The translations under genes and the position numbers were made by a program. From positions 18,368-82,367 of the forward strand of contig JAVJWR010000016.1 in NCBI GenBank assembly GCA_040221975.1: DNA of 64,000 nucleotides, given 5' to 3'. The notes below the pieces were generated by a model. The model saw nothing but the letters and a program-made list of their open reading frames with translations. It made no database searches and was not told where the DNA came from. Below, one piece after another: positions 26,013-35,553 of the stretch. Origin of the DNA: Haliea sp040221975. GTDB taxonomy: Bacteria > Pseudomonadota > Gammaproteobacteria > Pseudomonadales > Halieaceae. How positions within the stretch are numbered: the first letter of the stretch is position 1; each line of letters begins with the position of its first letter.

Positions 26013-27377
26013 GTGAGCAAGAAGCTTTACATCAAGACCCATGGCTGCCAGATGAACGAGTACGACTCCGCGCGCATCCGCGATCTGCTCGGCGAAAGCC
26101 ATGGCCTCACCCCCACAGAGAATCCGGAAGAGGCCGATGTACTGCTGCTAAACACCTGTTCCATAAGGGAAAAAGCCCAGGAGAAGGTCTTTCACCAGCT
26201 CGGCCGCTGGAAGCACCTGAAGCAGAAGAACCCCAATCTGGTGATCGGCGTGGGCGGCTGCGTGGCCAGCCAGGAAGGGGCGGAGATCGGTGCGCGCGCG
26301 CCCTATGTGGACCTGGTGTTCGGGCCCCAGACTCTGCACCGGCTGCCGGAGATGATGGACCAGCGCGCGGCTCGCACAGGCCCCGGCGGCACCCTGATCG
26401 TGGATATCAGTTTCCCGGAAATCGAGAAATTCGACCGCCTGCCGGAGCCCAAGGTCGACGGCCCCACCGCCTTTGTGTCCATCATGGAGGGCTGCAGCAA
26501 GTACTGTACGTTCTGCGTGGTGCCCTACACCCGAGGCGAGGAGGTCTCGAGGCCGGTGGACGACGTGATCGCGGAAATCGCCCACCTGGCGGCCGGCGAT
26601 GTGCGTGAGGTCAACCTGCTGGGCCAGAACGTCAACGCCTACCGCGGCGAGAACCATCAGGGTGAAATCGTGGATTTCGCTGAACTGCTGCACCTGGTCG
26701 CCCGCATACCGGGCATCGATCGCATCCGCTACACCACCTCGCATCCGGTGGAATTCAGCGATGCCCTGATCGACGCCTACGCCGAGATCCCGCAGCTGGT
26801 CGATCACCTGCACCTGCCGGTACAGAGCGGTTCCGACCGCATCCTGATGGCGATGAAGCGCGGCCATACGGCGCTGGAGTACAAGTCGAAGATCCGCCGC
26901 CTGCGCAGGATCCGCCCGGATATCAGCCTGTCCTCGGATTTCATCATCGGCTTCCCCGGCGAAACCGAGGCGGATTTTGCCGCCACCATGAAGCTGATCG
27001 AGGACATCGGTTTCGACACTTCCTTCAGTTTCATCTACAGCGCCCGGCCCGGCACCCCCGCCGCCGAGCTGCCAGACACCACCGCTGAAGAGACCAAGAA
27101 GCAGCGCCTACAGATCCTGCAGAGCCGCATCCTGCAGCAGGCCCAGGCTATCAGCCGGCGCATGGTGGGGACGGTGCAGACGGTGCTGGTGACCGGCGTC
27201 TCGAAAAAAGATCCGGGACAGCTGCAGGGCCGTACCGAGAACAACCGGGTGGTGAACTTCAGCTGCGACGACCACGGCCTGATCGGCGATTTCGTCGCTC
27301 TGGAGATCCTCGACGCGCTGCCCAACTCCCTGCGCGGCCAACTCGCCGCGGAGCCACTGCAGCGCGCGGTTGACTAG
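26013..27377 (+). CDS. miaB: tRNA-2-methylthio-N6-dimethylallyladenosine synthase MiaB
   Basis: 454 residues from a GTG with GAGG 7 bp upstream. The three N-terminal cluster cysteines are Cys12 (THGCQMNEYDS), Cys49 (LNTCSIREKA) and Cys83 (VGGCVASQEG). The radical-SAM triad is Cys161-x3-Cys165-x2-Cys168 in EGCSKYCTFCVVPYTRG. A TRAM domain lies at the end. The enzyme inserts sulfur and a methyl group at C2 of i6A37 in tRNAs reading UNN codons. It heads the conserved miaB-ybeZ-ybeY-ybeX-lnt order. Confidence 0.96.
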   Translation: MSKKLYIKTHGCQMNEYDSARIRDLLGESHGLTPTENPEEADVLLLNTCSIREKAQEKVFHQLGRWKHLKQKNPNLVIGVGGCVASQEGAEIGARAPYVDLVFGPQTLHRLPEMMDQRAARTGPGGTLIVDISFPEIEKFDRLPEPKVDGPTAFVSIMEGCSKYCTFCVVPYTRGEEVSRPVDDVIAEIAHLAAGDVREVNLLGQNVNAYRGENHQGEIVDFAELLHLVARIPGIDRIRYTTSHPVEFSDALIDAYAEIPQLVDHLHLPVQSGSDRILMAMKRGHTALEYKSKIRRLRRIRPDISLSSDFIIGFPGETEADFAATMKLIEDIGFDTSFSFIYSARPGTPAAELPDTTAEETKKQRLQILQSRILQQAQAISRRMVGTVQTVLVTGVSKKDPGQLQGRTENNRVVNFSCDDHGLIGDFVALEILDALPNSLRGQLAAEPLQRAVD

Positions 27378-27429
27378 CCCGCCAAGCGGTATATCCTTTT
27401 AACCTCAATCATTGCGGCCAAAGAGCGAA

Positions 27430-28449
27430 TTGAACAGCGAATCCCCGACCTCCGAGTCGACACAAGCAAGCATCACCCTGGAACCGAATGACGCGCGCCA
27501 TCTGGCCCTGCTCTGCGGGCAATTTGACGGTCACCTGCGCCAGATCGAGGGTCGCCTGGGCATCAGCATCGTCGCCCGCGGCAACCAGTTCCTGATCTCC
27601 GGCCCCGCCGCCAGCGTCACGGCCGGCAGCCAGCTCCTGAGCCATCTGTACGCAGAGGTCTGCCAGGGGGTCGGCCTGAGCCCGGAATCCCTGCATCTGC
27701 AGTTGCAGCAGTCCGGCATGGAGAGCCTGGCGGCAGCGTCCGCCGGCGGCCAGGTCGAGGCCATTCAGGTCATTCGTACCAAGCGCGCCTCGGTCAAGCC
27801 CCGCGGCAAGAACCAGCAGGGCTATGTGCGCACCATCAAGCAGTGCGACATCAATTTCGGCATCGGCCCGGCGGGCACCGGCAAGACCTTCCTCGCCGTG
27901 GCCTGCGCCGTTGAAGCCCTGCTGGAGGAGCGCGTGCGCCGTATCCTGCTGGTGCGACCCGCGGTCGAGGCCGGTGAAAAGCTGGGGTTCCTGCCCGGCG
28001 ACCTGAGCCAGAAAATCGACCCCTACCTGCGGCCCCTCTACGATGCCCTGTATGAAATGCTGGGCTTCGACACCGTGAACAAGTTCATCGAGCGCAATAT
28101 TATCGAGATCGCGCCGCTGGCCTTCATGCGTGGACGCACCCTGAACAACTCTTTCATCATCCTCGACGAAGCCCAGAACACTACCCGCGAGCAGATGAAG
28201 ATGTTCCTGACCCGCATCGGTTTTGGCTCCACCGCCGTCATCACCGGTGATGCCACCCAGATCGACTTGCCCCGGGGCATCCCGTCCGGCCTCACCCATG
28301 CCAGCAATATCCTCGCCGATGTCGAGGGTATTGGCTTCACCTGGTTCGGCAACAAGGATGTCGTGCGCCATCCGATGGTGCAGCGTATCGTCGAGGCCTA
28401 TGACGCCCACGAGGAAAAGACGACCCCGCTCGACAAGAGCAAGCCATGA
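27430..28449 (+). CDS. ybeZ: PhoH-like ATPase (YbeZ)
   Basis: A cytosolic P-loop ATPase with Walker A GPAGTGKT at ~146-153 and Walker B ILDEAQNTT near 245, preceded by a KH-like N-domain (LGISIVARGNQFLISG). Family members work with YbeY in ribosome and RNA metabolism. There is no ATG start. TTG at 27430 is chosen because AAAGAG lies just upstream and it gives NSESPTSESTQASITLEPND, like E. coli YbeZ; a TTG at 27412 would add six residues but has no ribosome-binding site. It is coupled to ybeY by a 4-bp ATGA overlap. Start confidence is moderate; identity is firm. Confidence 0.93.
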   Translation: MNSESPTSESTQASITLEPNDARHLALLCGQFDGHLRQIEGRLGISIVARGNQFLISGPAASVTAGSQLLSHLYAEVCQGVGLSPESLHLQLQQSGMESLAAASAGGQVEAIQVIRTKRASVKPRGKNQQGYVRTIKQCDINFGIGPAGTGKTFLAVACAVEALLEERVRRILLVRPAVEAGEKLGFLPGDLSQKIDPYLRPLYDALYEMLGFDTVNKFIERNIIEIAPLAFMRGRTLNNSFIILDEAQNTTREQMKMFLTRIGFGSTAVITGDATQIDLPRGIPSGLTHASNILADVEGIGFTWFGNKDVVRHPMVQRIVEAYDAHEEKTTPLDKSKP

Positions 28450-28928
28450 GCGTCCACGTCGACATCCAGTCCGCCTGCAGCGAACCCGTGCCAGAGGAAG
28501 ACGACTTACGGCGCTGGATCTGCACCACCCTCGACCATCTTGCGCCAGAAAAGGACGCCGAAGTCTGCCTGCGCCTGGTGGGCGAGGCCGAGATGAGTGC
28601 GCTCAACCGCGATTACCGCGGCAAGACCGGCCCCACCAATGTGCTTTCCTTTCCCGCCGGACTGCCCCCGGAACTGGAGTTGCCGCTGCTCGGTGATATT
28701 GTCATCTGCACCCCGGTCGTCGCTCGCGAAGCCGCGGAGCAGGGCAAGGCGCCCGCCGCCCACTGGGCGCACATGGCGGTCCACGGCAGCCTGCACCTGC
28801 TGGGGCATGATCATGTCGAGGAAGCAGACGCTGTCGCCATGGAAGCCCTCGAGACCACCATCCTGGCGCAGCTGGGATTCCCCTGCCCCTACCCTGACCA
28901 CGCCCACGAGGAGCCCGTCACCCCATGA
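28446..28928 (+). CDS. ybeY: Endoribonuclease YbeY
   Basis: 160 residues (E. coli 155). The zinc motif HGSLHLLGHDH gives His113, His117 and His123, and NRDYRGKTGPTNVLSFP is the conserved central segment. YbeY is needed for 16S rRNA 3' maturation and late-stage ribosome quality control. It overlaps the phoH-like gene and corC by 4 bp on each side, so the three are translationally coupled. Confidence 0.96.
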   Translation: MSVHVDIQSACSEPVPEEDDLRRWICTTLDHLAPEKDAEVCLRLVGEAEMSALNRDYRGKTGPTNVLSFPAGLPPELELPLLGDIVICTPVVAREAAEQGKAPAAHWAHMAVHGSLHLLGHDHVEEADAVAMEALETTILAQLGFPCPYPDHAHEEPVTP

Positions 28929-29770
28929 GCGAAGACCGATTTGGCAACGAGCCGGGAGACCGCTCCTGGCTCGAGAAAATCGCCTTGCTGTTCTCTTCCG
29001 AACCCCACAACCGCAAGGATCTCGAGGGAGTGCTGGCGATAGCGGCGGAGAACGAGGTCATCGACCAGGATGCCCGCAGCATCATGGAAGGGGCCATGAA
29101 GGTCAGCGACATGCAGGCCCGGGATATCATGATCCCCCGGGCGCAGATGGTGGTCATCAAGGCGGAATCCACTCTCGAGGAGATCCTGCCGCAGATCATC
29201 CGCTCGGCCCACTCGCGCTACCCGGTGGTGGGCGAAAGCCCGGACGATATCCAGGGCATCCTGCTGGCCAAGGACCTGCTGCCGGAGCTGCTCAACAAGG
29301 ATCACAGTGAATTCCGCATGCAGTCCCTGCTGCGGCCGACGGTGGTGGTGCCCGAGAGCAAGCGCCTGAACGTGCTGCTGCGAGAGTTCCGCGAGAACCG
29401 CAACCACATGGCCATCGTCATCGACGAGTACGGCGGGGTGGCGGGCCTGGTGACGATCGAGGACGTGCTGGAGGAGATCGTCGGCGACATCGAGGACGAA
29501 ACCGATGTCGACGAGGACAACTTCATTCGCAAGATCAGCGACGACGACTTCTTCATCAAGGCGCTGACCCCCATCGAGGACTTCAACGACTACTTCCGCA
29601 CCGACTTCAGTGACGAGGAATTCGACACCATCGGCGGCCTGGTAATCCAGGCTTTCGGCCACATGCCCGCCCGCAATGAAGTCACCCAGATCGAAAACTT
29701 CGAGTTCAAGGTCATCAACGCCGACCAGCGCAAGATCCACAGCCTGCGCATGCGGCCGCTGGAAGCCTGA
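28925..29770 (+). CDS. corC: CBS-domain protein CorC (YbeX)
   Basis: 281 residues with an N-terminal segment RKDLEGVLAIAAENEVID, two CBS domains (about 66-125 with DIMIPRAQMVVI, and 130-190 with HMAIVIDEYGGVAGLVTIEDVLEE) and a CorC/HlyC C-terminal domain from ~205. It is soluble, unlike the membrane-anchored CNNM-like relatives. The family is linked to magnesium/cobalt homeostasis and, in this operon, to ribosome function. It overlaps ybeY by 4 bp and precedes lnt by 3 bp. Confidence 0.94.
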   Translation: MSEDRFGNEPGDRSWLEKIALLFSSEPHNRKDLEGVLAIAAENEVIDQDARSIMEGAMKVSDMQARDIMIPRAQMVVIKAESTLEEILPQIIRSAHSRYPVVGESPDDIQGILLAKDLLPELLNKDHSEFRMQSLLRPTVVVPESKRLNVLLREFRENRNHMAIVIDEYGGVAGLVTIEDVLEEIVGDIEDETDVDEDNFIRKISDDDFFIKALTPIEDFNDYFRTDFSDEEFDTIGGLVIQAFGHMPARNEVTQIENFEFKVINADQRKIHSLRMRPLEA

Positions 29771-29773
29771 GCC

Positions 29774-31303
29774 ATGGCCCACACCGGCCTGCGCCCACTC
29801 TGGGTGCTGCTGCTGACACCGCTCGCAGGTGTACTGGTCACCCTGTCGCTGGCCCCGTTCGGACTCTGGCCCGCGGGCATCGCCAGCTGCGCACTCTACT
29901 GCTACCTGCTCAGCACCTGCGCGCCCCGCCAGGCCCTGTGGCGAGGCTGGCTGTTCGGTCTCGGCCTGTTCGGCAGCGGCGTCTCCTGGGTTTACGTCAG
30001 CATACACGTCTACGGCTACGCCAGCGTGCCGCTGGCGGCCTTCCTGACCACCCTGTTCTGCGCCGGCCTGGCACTGCTCCACAGCCTGTTTGCCTGGACC
30101 TACGTACGCCACGTGCGGCCCCTGCCCGGGGGCATGTTGTTGGGCTTTGCCGCGCTGTGGGTGCTGTTTGAATGGCTGCGCAGCTGGCTGCTGACCGGCT
30201 TTCCCTGGCTCTACCTGGGCTACGCCCACATCGACTCCTGGCTGGCCGGCTGGGCTCCGATTGTCGGGGTCTACGGACTGTCATTCATCTGCGCCGTCAG
30301 CGGCGCCTGCCTGTTCCTGGCCTGGCGCAATCCGCGTCCGGTCGCGCTGCTGACCTACGCCAGCCTGCTCGCCGGCCTCTGGGGTGGCGCTGGCCTGTTG
30401 AAGACCGTGGAGTGGGTGGCGCCGGCGGCCGAGCAACCCCTCAGCGTCGCCCTGTACCAGCCCAACATTCCCCAGCAACTCAAGTGGCGACGGGAGCAGT
30501 ACCCGGAGATCCTGCGCCAGTTCGACCGGGCCCTGCCAGAGCAACACGGGCACGATATCGTGCTGTGGCCGGAATCGGCCCTGCCCCGCTTCTATCAGCA
30601 GGCGCGCGATTATCTGGATCCGGTGGCACAACAGCTGCAGCGGAACGACGCCACGCTGATCACCGGTATCCCCTGGCGCGATGCCGGCAGCGAGGACTAC
30701 TACAACAGCATTGTCGCCCTCGGCGCCGGCGAAGGTCTGTATCACAAGCAGCGCCTGGTACCGTTTGGCGAGTACGTACCGCTCGAGTCCCGGCTGCGGG
30801 GCCTGATCGCCTTCTTCGACCTGCCCATGTCCAGCTTCAGCGCCGGGCCGCCAGGCCAGGACCTGCTGGAGGCGAATGGCTACCGGATCGCCCCGTTCAT
30901 CTGCTATGAAGTGGTCTACCCGGACCTCGTCGCTCGCAGTGCACGCACTGCGGATCTGCTGGTCACGATCAGCAACGACAGCTGGTTCGGCGCCTCCATC
31001 GGCCCCCTGCAGCACCTGCAAATGGCCCAGATGCGGGCGCTCGAAAACGGCCGCTACCTGCTGCGGGGCACCAACAACGGTATCTCCGCCATCATCGATC
31101 ACCGCGGGCAGATCCTCGCACAGGCGCCCCAGTTCGAGGAGGCGGTGCTCACCGGTGAGGCCCAGGTAATGCTGGGCCGCACTCCCGCTGCCAGCTTCGG
31201 CACCCGCCCTGTCATCAGCGCCTGCGCCCTGCTGCTGCTTCTGCTGCTGGTGATTTTTCATACCTTCTGGCGAGGTGGAGAAGCAGCGACCACCACAGAG
31301 TGA
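29774..31303 (+). CDS. lnt: Apolipoprotein N-acyltransferase
   Basis: 509 residues: several hydrophobic segments in residues ~10-190, a periplasmic nitrilase-fold domain (~225-475) and a terminal membrane helix. The catalytic triad is readable as Glu267 (LWPESALPR), Lys325 (LYHKQRLVPFGEYVP) and Cys377 (FICYEVVYPDL), the same order and nearly the same numbers as E. coli Lnt. It adds the third acyl chain to the N-terminal cysteine of outer membrane lipoproteins. Several predicted lipoproteins in this window (LptE, lipocalin, DUF885 and di-haem proteins) would be its substrates. It follows corC directly. Confidence 0.96.
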   Translation: MAHTGLRPLWVLLLTPLAGVLVTLSLAPFGLWPAGIASCALYCYLLSTCAPRQALWRGWLFGLGLFGSGVSWVYVSIHVYGYASVPLAAFLTTLFCAGLALLHSLFAWTYVRHVRPLPGGMLLGFAALWVLFEWLRSWLLTGFPWLYLGYAHIDSWLAGWAPIVGVYGLSFICAVSGACLFLAWRNPRPVALLTYASLLAGLWGGAGLLKTVEWVAPAAEQPLSVALYQPNIPQQLKWRREQYPEILRQFDRALPEQHGHDIVLWPESALPRFYQQARDYLDPVAQQLQRNDATLITGIPWRDAGSEDYYNSIVALGAGEGLYHKQRLVPFGEYVPLESRLRGLIAFFDLPMSSFSAGPPGQDLLEANGYRIAPFICYEVVYPDLVARSARTADLLVTISNDSWFGASIGPLQHLQMAQMRALENGRYLLRGTNNGISAIIDHRGQILAQAPQFEEAVLTGEAQVMLGRTPAASFGTRPVISACALLLLLLLVIFHTFWRGGEAATTTE

Positions 31304-31335
31304 ACGATCGGCCGCAGGCTGCCACTCTGCGACAC

Positions 31336-31364
31336 CTGACCCCCCACCTGATTGCTGGTAGAAT
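31336..31364 (+). promoter_or_regulatory. Putative sigma-70 promoter for leuS
   Basis: CTGACC at 31336-31341 and TAGAAT at 31359-31364 are separated by 17 bp in the 106-bp gap between lnt and leuS, 46 bp before the leuS ATG. This suggests leuS-lptE-holA can be transcribed separately from the miaB-lnt block. Confidence 0.5.
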
Positions 31365-31409
31365 CTCCCGTTCTTTTTTGCTACCCCACTGAACGAGATT
31401 CCGCAGCCG

Positions 31410-34004
31410 ATGGACCAGCACTACCAGCCCCAGATCCTTGAGCAGGCCGCCCAGGCCCACTGGCAGACGAACAACAGCTTCTCCGTCGAGAAAGATACCA
31501 GCCGGGAGAAGTTCTACTGCCTGGCCATGTTCCCCTACCCCAGCGGCAAGCTGCACATGGGGCATGTGCGCAACTACACCATCACCGACGTAATCTCGCG
31601 CTACCAGCGCATGCTGGGCAAGAACGTGCTGCATCCCATGGGCTGGGATGCCTTCGGCCTGCCGGCGGAAAATGCCGCGGTGCAGAACCGCAGCGCGCCC
31701 GCCAAGTGGACCTACCAGAATATCGACTACATGAAGGGCCAGCTGCAGAGCCTGGGCTTCGGCTTCGACTGGTCCCGGGAGCTGGCCACCTGCCAGCCCT
31801 CCTACTACCGCTGGGAGCAGTGGTTCTTCACCCGCCTGTACGAGAAGGGGCTGGTGTACAAGAAAATGGCCACGGTGAACTGGGACCCGGTGGACCAGAC
31901 CGTGCTGGCCAACGAGCAGGTGATCGACGGCCGCGGCTGGCGCTCCGGTGCGCTGGTGGAGCGGCGGGAGATTCCGCAGTGGTTCATCCGCATCACCGCC
32001 TACGCCGAGGAGCTGCTGGCGGACCTGGACCAGCTGCCGCACTGGCCGGAGCAGGTGCGCACCATGCAGCGCAACTGGATCGGCAAGAGCCGAGGCGTGG
32101 ACCTGCGCTTTGAGCTGGCGACGCCGGTTGCGGGCATCGACCACCTCGAGGTCTACACCACCCGCCCCGACACCCTCATGGGCGTGACCTACATGTGCCT
32201 CGCGGCAGAGCACCCGATCACCCGGGCGCTGGCAGTGGACAACCCCGAGTTGCAGGCTTTCATTGAAGCCTGCAAGACCCAGTCCTCCGCGGAAGCGGAC
32301 ATGGCCACGATGGAAAAGAAAGGCATTGATACCGGGCTCAAGGCCCTGAATCCGCTGACCGGCGAGGAAGTGCCGGTCTGGATCGCCAACTATGTGCTGA
32401 TGGAATACGGCTCCGGCGCGATCATGGCAGTGCCCGCCCACGACCAGCGTGACTGGGAGTTTGCCCGCAAGTACGGATTGACCATCAGGCAGGTAATCGC
32501 TCCCGCTGACGACAGCGCTGCGGACCTGGAACAGGGTGCGGTCACGGCAAAAGGCACCCTGGTCAATTCCGGCGAATTCGACGGCATGGACTCAGATGCC
32601 GCCTTCAGCGCCATCGCCGCGAGGTTGCAGGCGGACGGCCGCGGCCAGCTCACCACCAACTACCGGCTGCGGGACTGGGGGGTATCGCGGCAACGCTACT
32701 GGGGCGCGCCCATCCCCATGTTCAACCTCGCCGACGGCGGCGAGATCCCGGTGCCTGCACACAGACTGCCGGTCCTGCTGCCGGAGGACGTACAGATGGA
32801 CGGCGTGATCTCGCCGCTCAAGGCCGACCCGGAATGGCGCAAGGACGAGTTGGACGGGCAGCCGGTGGAACGGGAAACCGACACCTTCGACACCTTCATG
32901 GAGTCCAGCTGGTACTACGCCCGCTATACCTGCCCGGACTTTGACGGAGGCATGCTGGACTCGGAGCGCGCCAACTACTGGCTGCCGGTGGACCAGTACG
33001 TGGGCGGCATCGAGCACGCCATTCTGCACCTGCTGTACGCCCGCTTCTTCCACAAACTGATGCGCGATGAGGGCCTGGTAAACAGCGACGAGCCCTTCGA
33101 GCGCCTGCTCTGCCAGGGCATGGTGCTGGCAGAGTCCTTCTACAGGGAAGGCCCTGGCGGCGGCAAGATCTGGGTGGCTCCCACCGAGGTCGACGTCGAG
33201 CGCGACGAGCGCGGCCGGGTGCTGCGCGCGGTGGCACGCAGCAGCGGCGAGGAAGTCATCGCCGGCGGCGTCACCAAGATGTCGAAGTCAAAGAACAACG
33301 GCATCGACCCGCACGCGGCGGTAGAGGCCTACGGCGCCGACACCGTGCGCCTGTTCACCATGTTCGCGGCGCCGCCCGAGCAGACCCTGGAGTGGCACGA
33401 TGCCGGGGTGGAGGGCGCCAGTCGTTTCCTGCGCAAACTCTGGAAGGCAGTGCACAGCCATCTGCAGGCCGGTGACGCGTCTGCAATGGACCCGGCCAGC
33501 CTCGACGACGCCCAGCGCCAACTGCGACGCAAGACCCACGAGACCATCGCCAAGGTCAGCGATGACTACGGCCGCCGCCAGACCTTCAACACGGCGATCG
33601 CCGCCATCATGGAACTCTGCAACGATATCGTGCGCCTGGACCAGGACGCTGCCCAGGGGCGCGCCGTGGTGCGCGAGGCGCTGCGGGCCGTGGTCCTGAT
33701 GCTGAGCCCCATCGTGCCGCACATCTGCCATCACCTGTGGCCATTGCTGGGGGGCGAGGGCGAGCTGCTGGATACTCCCTGGCCAGCCGTCGACGAAAGC
33801 GCGCTGGTTCGCGACAGTATCGACATGGCGGTGCAGGTCAACGGCAAGGTCCGGGCCCAGATCGCGGTGGCGGCAGATGCCGACCGGGCAGCCATCGAGG
33901 CCGCAGCCATGGGCCAGGACAACGTGCAGCGCTTCCTCGCCGACGTCACCGTGCGCAAGGTCATTGTAGTGCCCGGGAAACTGGTTAACATAGTGGCCAA
34001 CTGA
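31410..34004 (+). CDS. leuS: Leucyl-tRNA synthetase
   Basis: 864 residues, typical bacterial LeuS length. The HIGH-type motif is in FPYPSGKLHMGHVRNY near 42-56 and KMSKSKNNGIDP carries KMSKS at 623-627. The CP1 editing insertion (region around 230-420 with TTRPDTLMGVTYM and DQRDWEFARKYG) and the C-terminal anticodon-binding helices are present. It charges tRNA-Leu in the cytosol. Its TGA overlaps the ATG of an in-frame extension of lptE; leuS-lptE-holA is the standard gammaproteobacterial order. Confidence 0.97.
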   Translation: MDQHYQPQILEQAAQAHWQTNNSFSVEKDTSREKFYCLAMFPYPSGKLHMGHVRNYTITDVISRYQRMLGKNVLHPMGWDAFGLPAENAAVQNRSAPAKWTYQNIDYMKGQLQSLGFGFDWSRELATCQPSYYRWEQWFFTRLYEKGLVYKKMATVNWDPVDQTVLANEQVIDGRGWRSGALVERREIPQWFIRITAYAEELLADLDQLPHWPEQVRTMQRNWIGKSRGVDLRFELATPVAGIDHLEVYTTRPDTLMGVTYMCLAAEHPITRALAVDNPELQAFIEACKTQSSAEADMATMEKKGIDTGLKALNPLTGEEVPVWIANYVLMEYGSGAIMAVPAHDQRDWEFARKYGLTIRQVIAPADDSAADLEQGAVTAKGTLVNSGEFDGMDSDAAFSAIAARLQADGRGQLTTNYRLRDWGVSRQRYWGAPIPMFNLADGGEIPVPAHRLPVLLPEDVQMDGVISPLKADPEWRKDELDGQPVERETDTFDTFMESSWYYARYTCPDFDGGMLDSERANYWLPVDQYVGGIEHAILHLLYARFFHKLMRDEGLVNSDEPFERLLCQGMVLAESFYREGPGGGKIWVAPTEVDVERDERGRVLRAVARSSGEEVIAGGVTKMSKSKNNGIDPHAAVEAYGADTVRLFTMFAAPPEQTLEWHDAGVEGASRFLRKLWKAVHSHLQAGDASAMDPASLDDAQRQLRRKTHETIAKVSDDYGRRQTFNTAIAAIMELCNDIVRLDQDAAQGRAVVREALRAVVLMLSPIVPHICHHLWPLLGGEGELLDTPWPAVDESALVRDSIDMAVQVNGKVRAQIAVAADADRAAIEAAAMGQDNVQRFLADVTVRKVIVVPGKLVNIVAN

Positions 34005-34021
34005 TGCCCGGGAGACGCCCC

Positions 34022-34534
34022 ATGTCGCGCACCCTCACTACCCTGCTGCTGGCACTGGCGCTACCCGTGCTGCTGGGCGCCTGCGGCTTCCAGCTCCGCG
34101 GCGCTGCCAGCTCTACCGGACTACCGGAGGACTGGCGGCAACTCTACCTGGCAACCGCGAATCCCAACAGCGAGTTCAGCCGCGACCTGCAGGCCCGGTT
34201 CTCTGCCAATGGCATTGAGTGGGTCGAGCGCAGCGAGGCCGCCTACATTCTCGAGCTGGGCCCGGAACGCTTCCGTCAGCGCAATCTGTCCCTCAACAGC
34301 GAAGCGCGGGCAGCCGAATTCGAGCTCACCATGCAGGCCAGCTTTGCGGTACGGGCCCCGGACGGCAGCCTGGCCATGGAGCCTGCCAATGCCGTCATCG
34401 TCAAACAGATGGAAAACGACCCCCGCAACGTGGTGGGCAAGGCGGAGGAAATCCGCATCCTGCAGCGGGAAATGCGCGCTGAGCTGTCGCAGCAGATCCT
34501 GCGCCGGATCGGTTTCCACGCCGCCGCCCGGTAA
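34022..34534 (+). CDS. lptE: LPS-assembly lipoprotein LptE
   Basis: 170 residues from the ATG at 34022, chosen because GGGAGA precedes it by 7 bp; an ATG at 34004 overlapping the leuS stop would place six residues before the signal. The signal peptide ends with the lipobox LLGAC (Cys21), then GFQLRGAAS, the hallmark start of mature LptE. It is an outer-membrane lipoprotein that plugs the LptD barrel during lipopolysaccharide export. Its TAA shares one base with the holA ATG. Confidence 0.92.
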   Translation: MSRTLTTLLLALALPVLLGACGFQLRGAASSTGLPEDWRQLYLATANPNSEFSRDLQARFSANGIEWVERSEAAYILELGPERFRQRNLSLNSEARAAEFELTMQASFAVRAPDGSLAMEPANAVIVKQMENDPRNVVGKAEEIRILQREMRAELSQQILRRIGFHAAAR

Positions 34535-35538
34535 TGCAACTCAAGCCCGAGCAGCTGCGCCAGCATCTGCAACAACAGTGCCTCCCGGTCTATCTTGTCA
34601 GCGGCGACGAGCCGCTGCTGGTGCAGGAGTGTGCGGACCTGATCCGCGGCGCCGCCCGCACGGCGGGCTGCAGCGATCGCGAGATCGTCGATACCACTGC
34701 CCGCGATTTTGACTGGCAGACCCTGCTGCACAGCGCCGCAGAGATGTCCCTGTTTGGCGACCGCAAGCTGATTGAGCTGCGCCTGCCCGATGGCAAGCCC
34801 GGCGCCGACGGCAGCAAGGCCCTGTGTGAGTATATCGACCGTGCCAACGGGGATGACATCCTGCTGGTGGTGAGCGGCAAGATCGACAAGCAATCCCAGA
34901 GCAGCAAGTGGTTCAAGACCCTGGACAAGGCGGGAGCAACTCTCCAGGTCTGGCCCATCGGTGCCCGGGACATGCCCCGCTGGCTGCGCCAGCGTCTGCA
35001 GGGCGCCGGGCTCGACATCGATGCAGATGCCCTCGAGCTGCTGTCCGAACGCCTGGAGGGCAACCTGTATGCGGCGGTGCAGGAAGTGGAAAAACTGAAG
35101 CTGCTGGCCAGCAACGGGCGAGTCACCATCGCTACCGTCACCGCCGCCGTGCTCGACAACGCCCGTTACAACCTGTTTGCCATGGTGGATACAGCGCTCA
35201 ATGGCGATGCCACTGCCGCGCTGCGCATGGTTCACGGCCTGCGCGGTGAAGGCAACGACCTGGTGCCGCTGCTGTGGGCCGTGGCGCGCGAGGTACGCAG
35301 TCTCTACGCCATGCAACTCGATTGCGAAGCGGGCCAGAATATGAGCCGGGTACTGAACAGTCATCGCGTCTGGCAAAGCCGCTCGGCCGCGGTGCAGGCC
35401 TGCCTGCAACGCCATGACAGCAGCTCCCTGGGATCGCTGCTGCAACAGGCGCTGACAGTCGACGGCAGCCTCAAGGGCTTTGCCGATGGCGACCCCTGGG
35501 ACCAGCTCGACCGGCTGCTGCTGGAACTGGCGCAATGA
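34534..35538 (+). CDS. holA: DNA polymerase III subunit delta
   Basis: 334 residues with the HolA pattern: an N-terminal QQCLPVYLVSGDEPLLVQE, then TARDFDWQTLLHSAAEMSLFGDRKLIELRLP, a central GARDMPRWLRQRLQGAGLDID and C-terminal helices with LLWAVAREVRSLYAMQ. The delta subunit opens the beta clamp in the clamp loader. It follows lptE with a one-base stop/start overlap, the usual lptE-holA coupling. Confidence 0.94.
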   Translation: MQLKPEQLRQHLQQQCLPVYLVSGDEPLLVQECADLIRGAARTAGCSDREIVDTTARDFDWQTLLHSAAEMSLFGDRKLIELRLPDGKPGADGSKALCEYIDRANGDDILLVVSGKIDKQSQSSKWFKTLDKAGATLQVWPIGARDMPRWLRQRLQGAGLDIDADALELLSERLEGNLYAAVQEVEKLKLLASNGRVTIATVTAAVLDNARYNLFAMVDTALNGDATAALRMVHGLRGEGNDLVPLLWAVAREVRSLYAMQLDCEAGQNMSRVLNSHRVWQSRSAAVQACLQRHDSSSLGSLLQQALTVDGSLKGFADGDPWDQLDRLLLELAQ

Positions 35539-35553
35539 GGGCGAGGTAGCAGC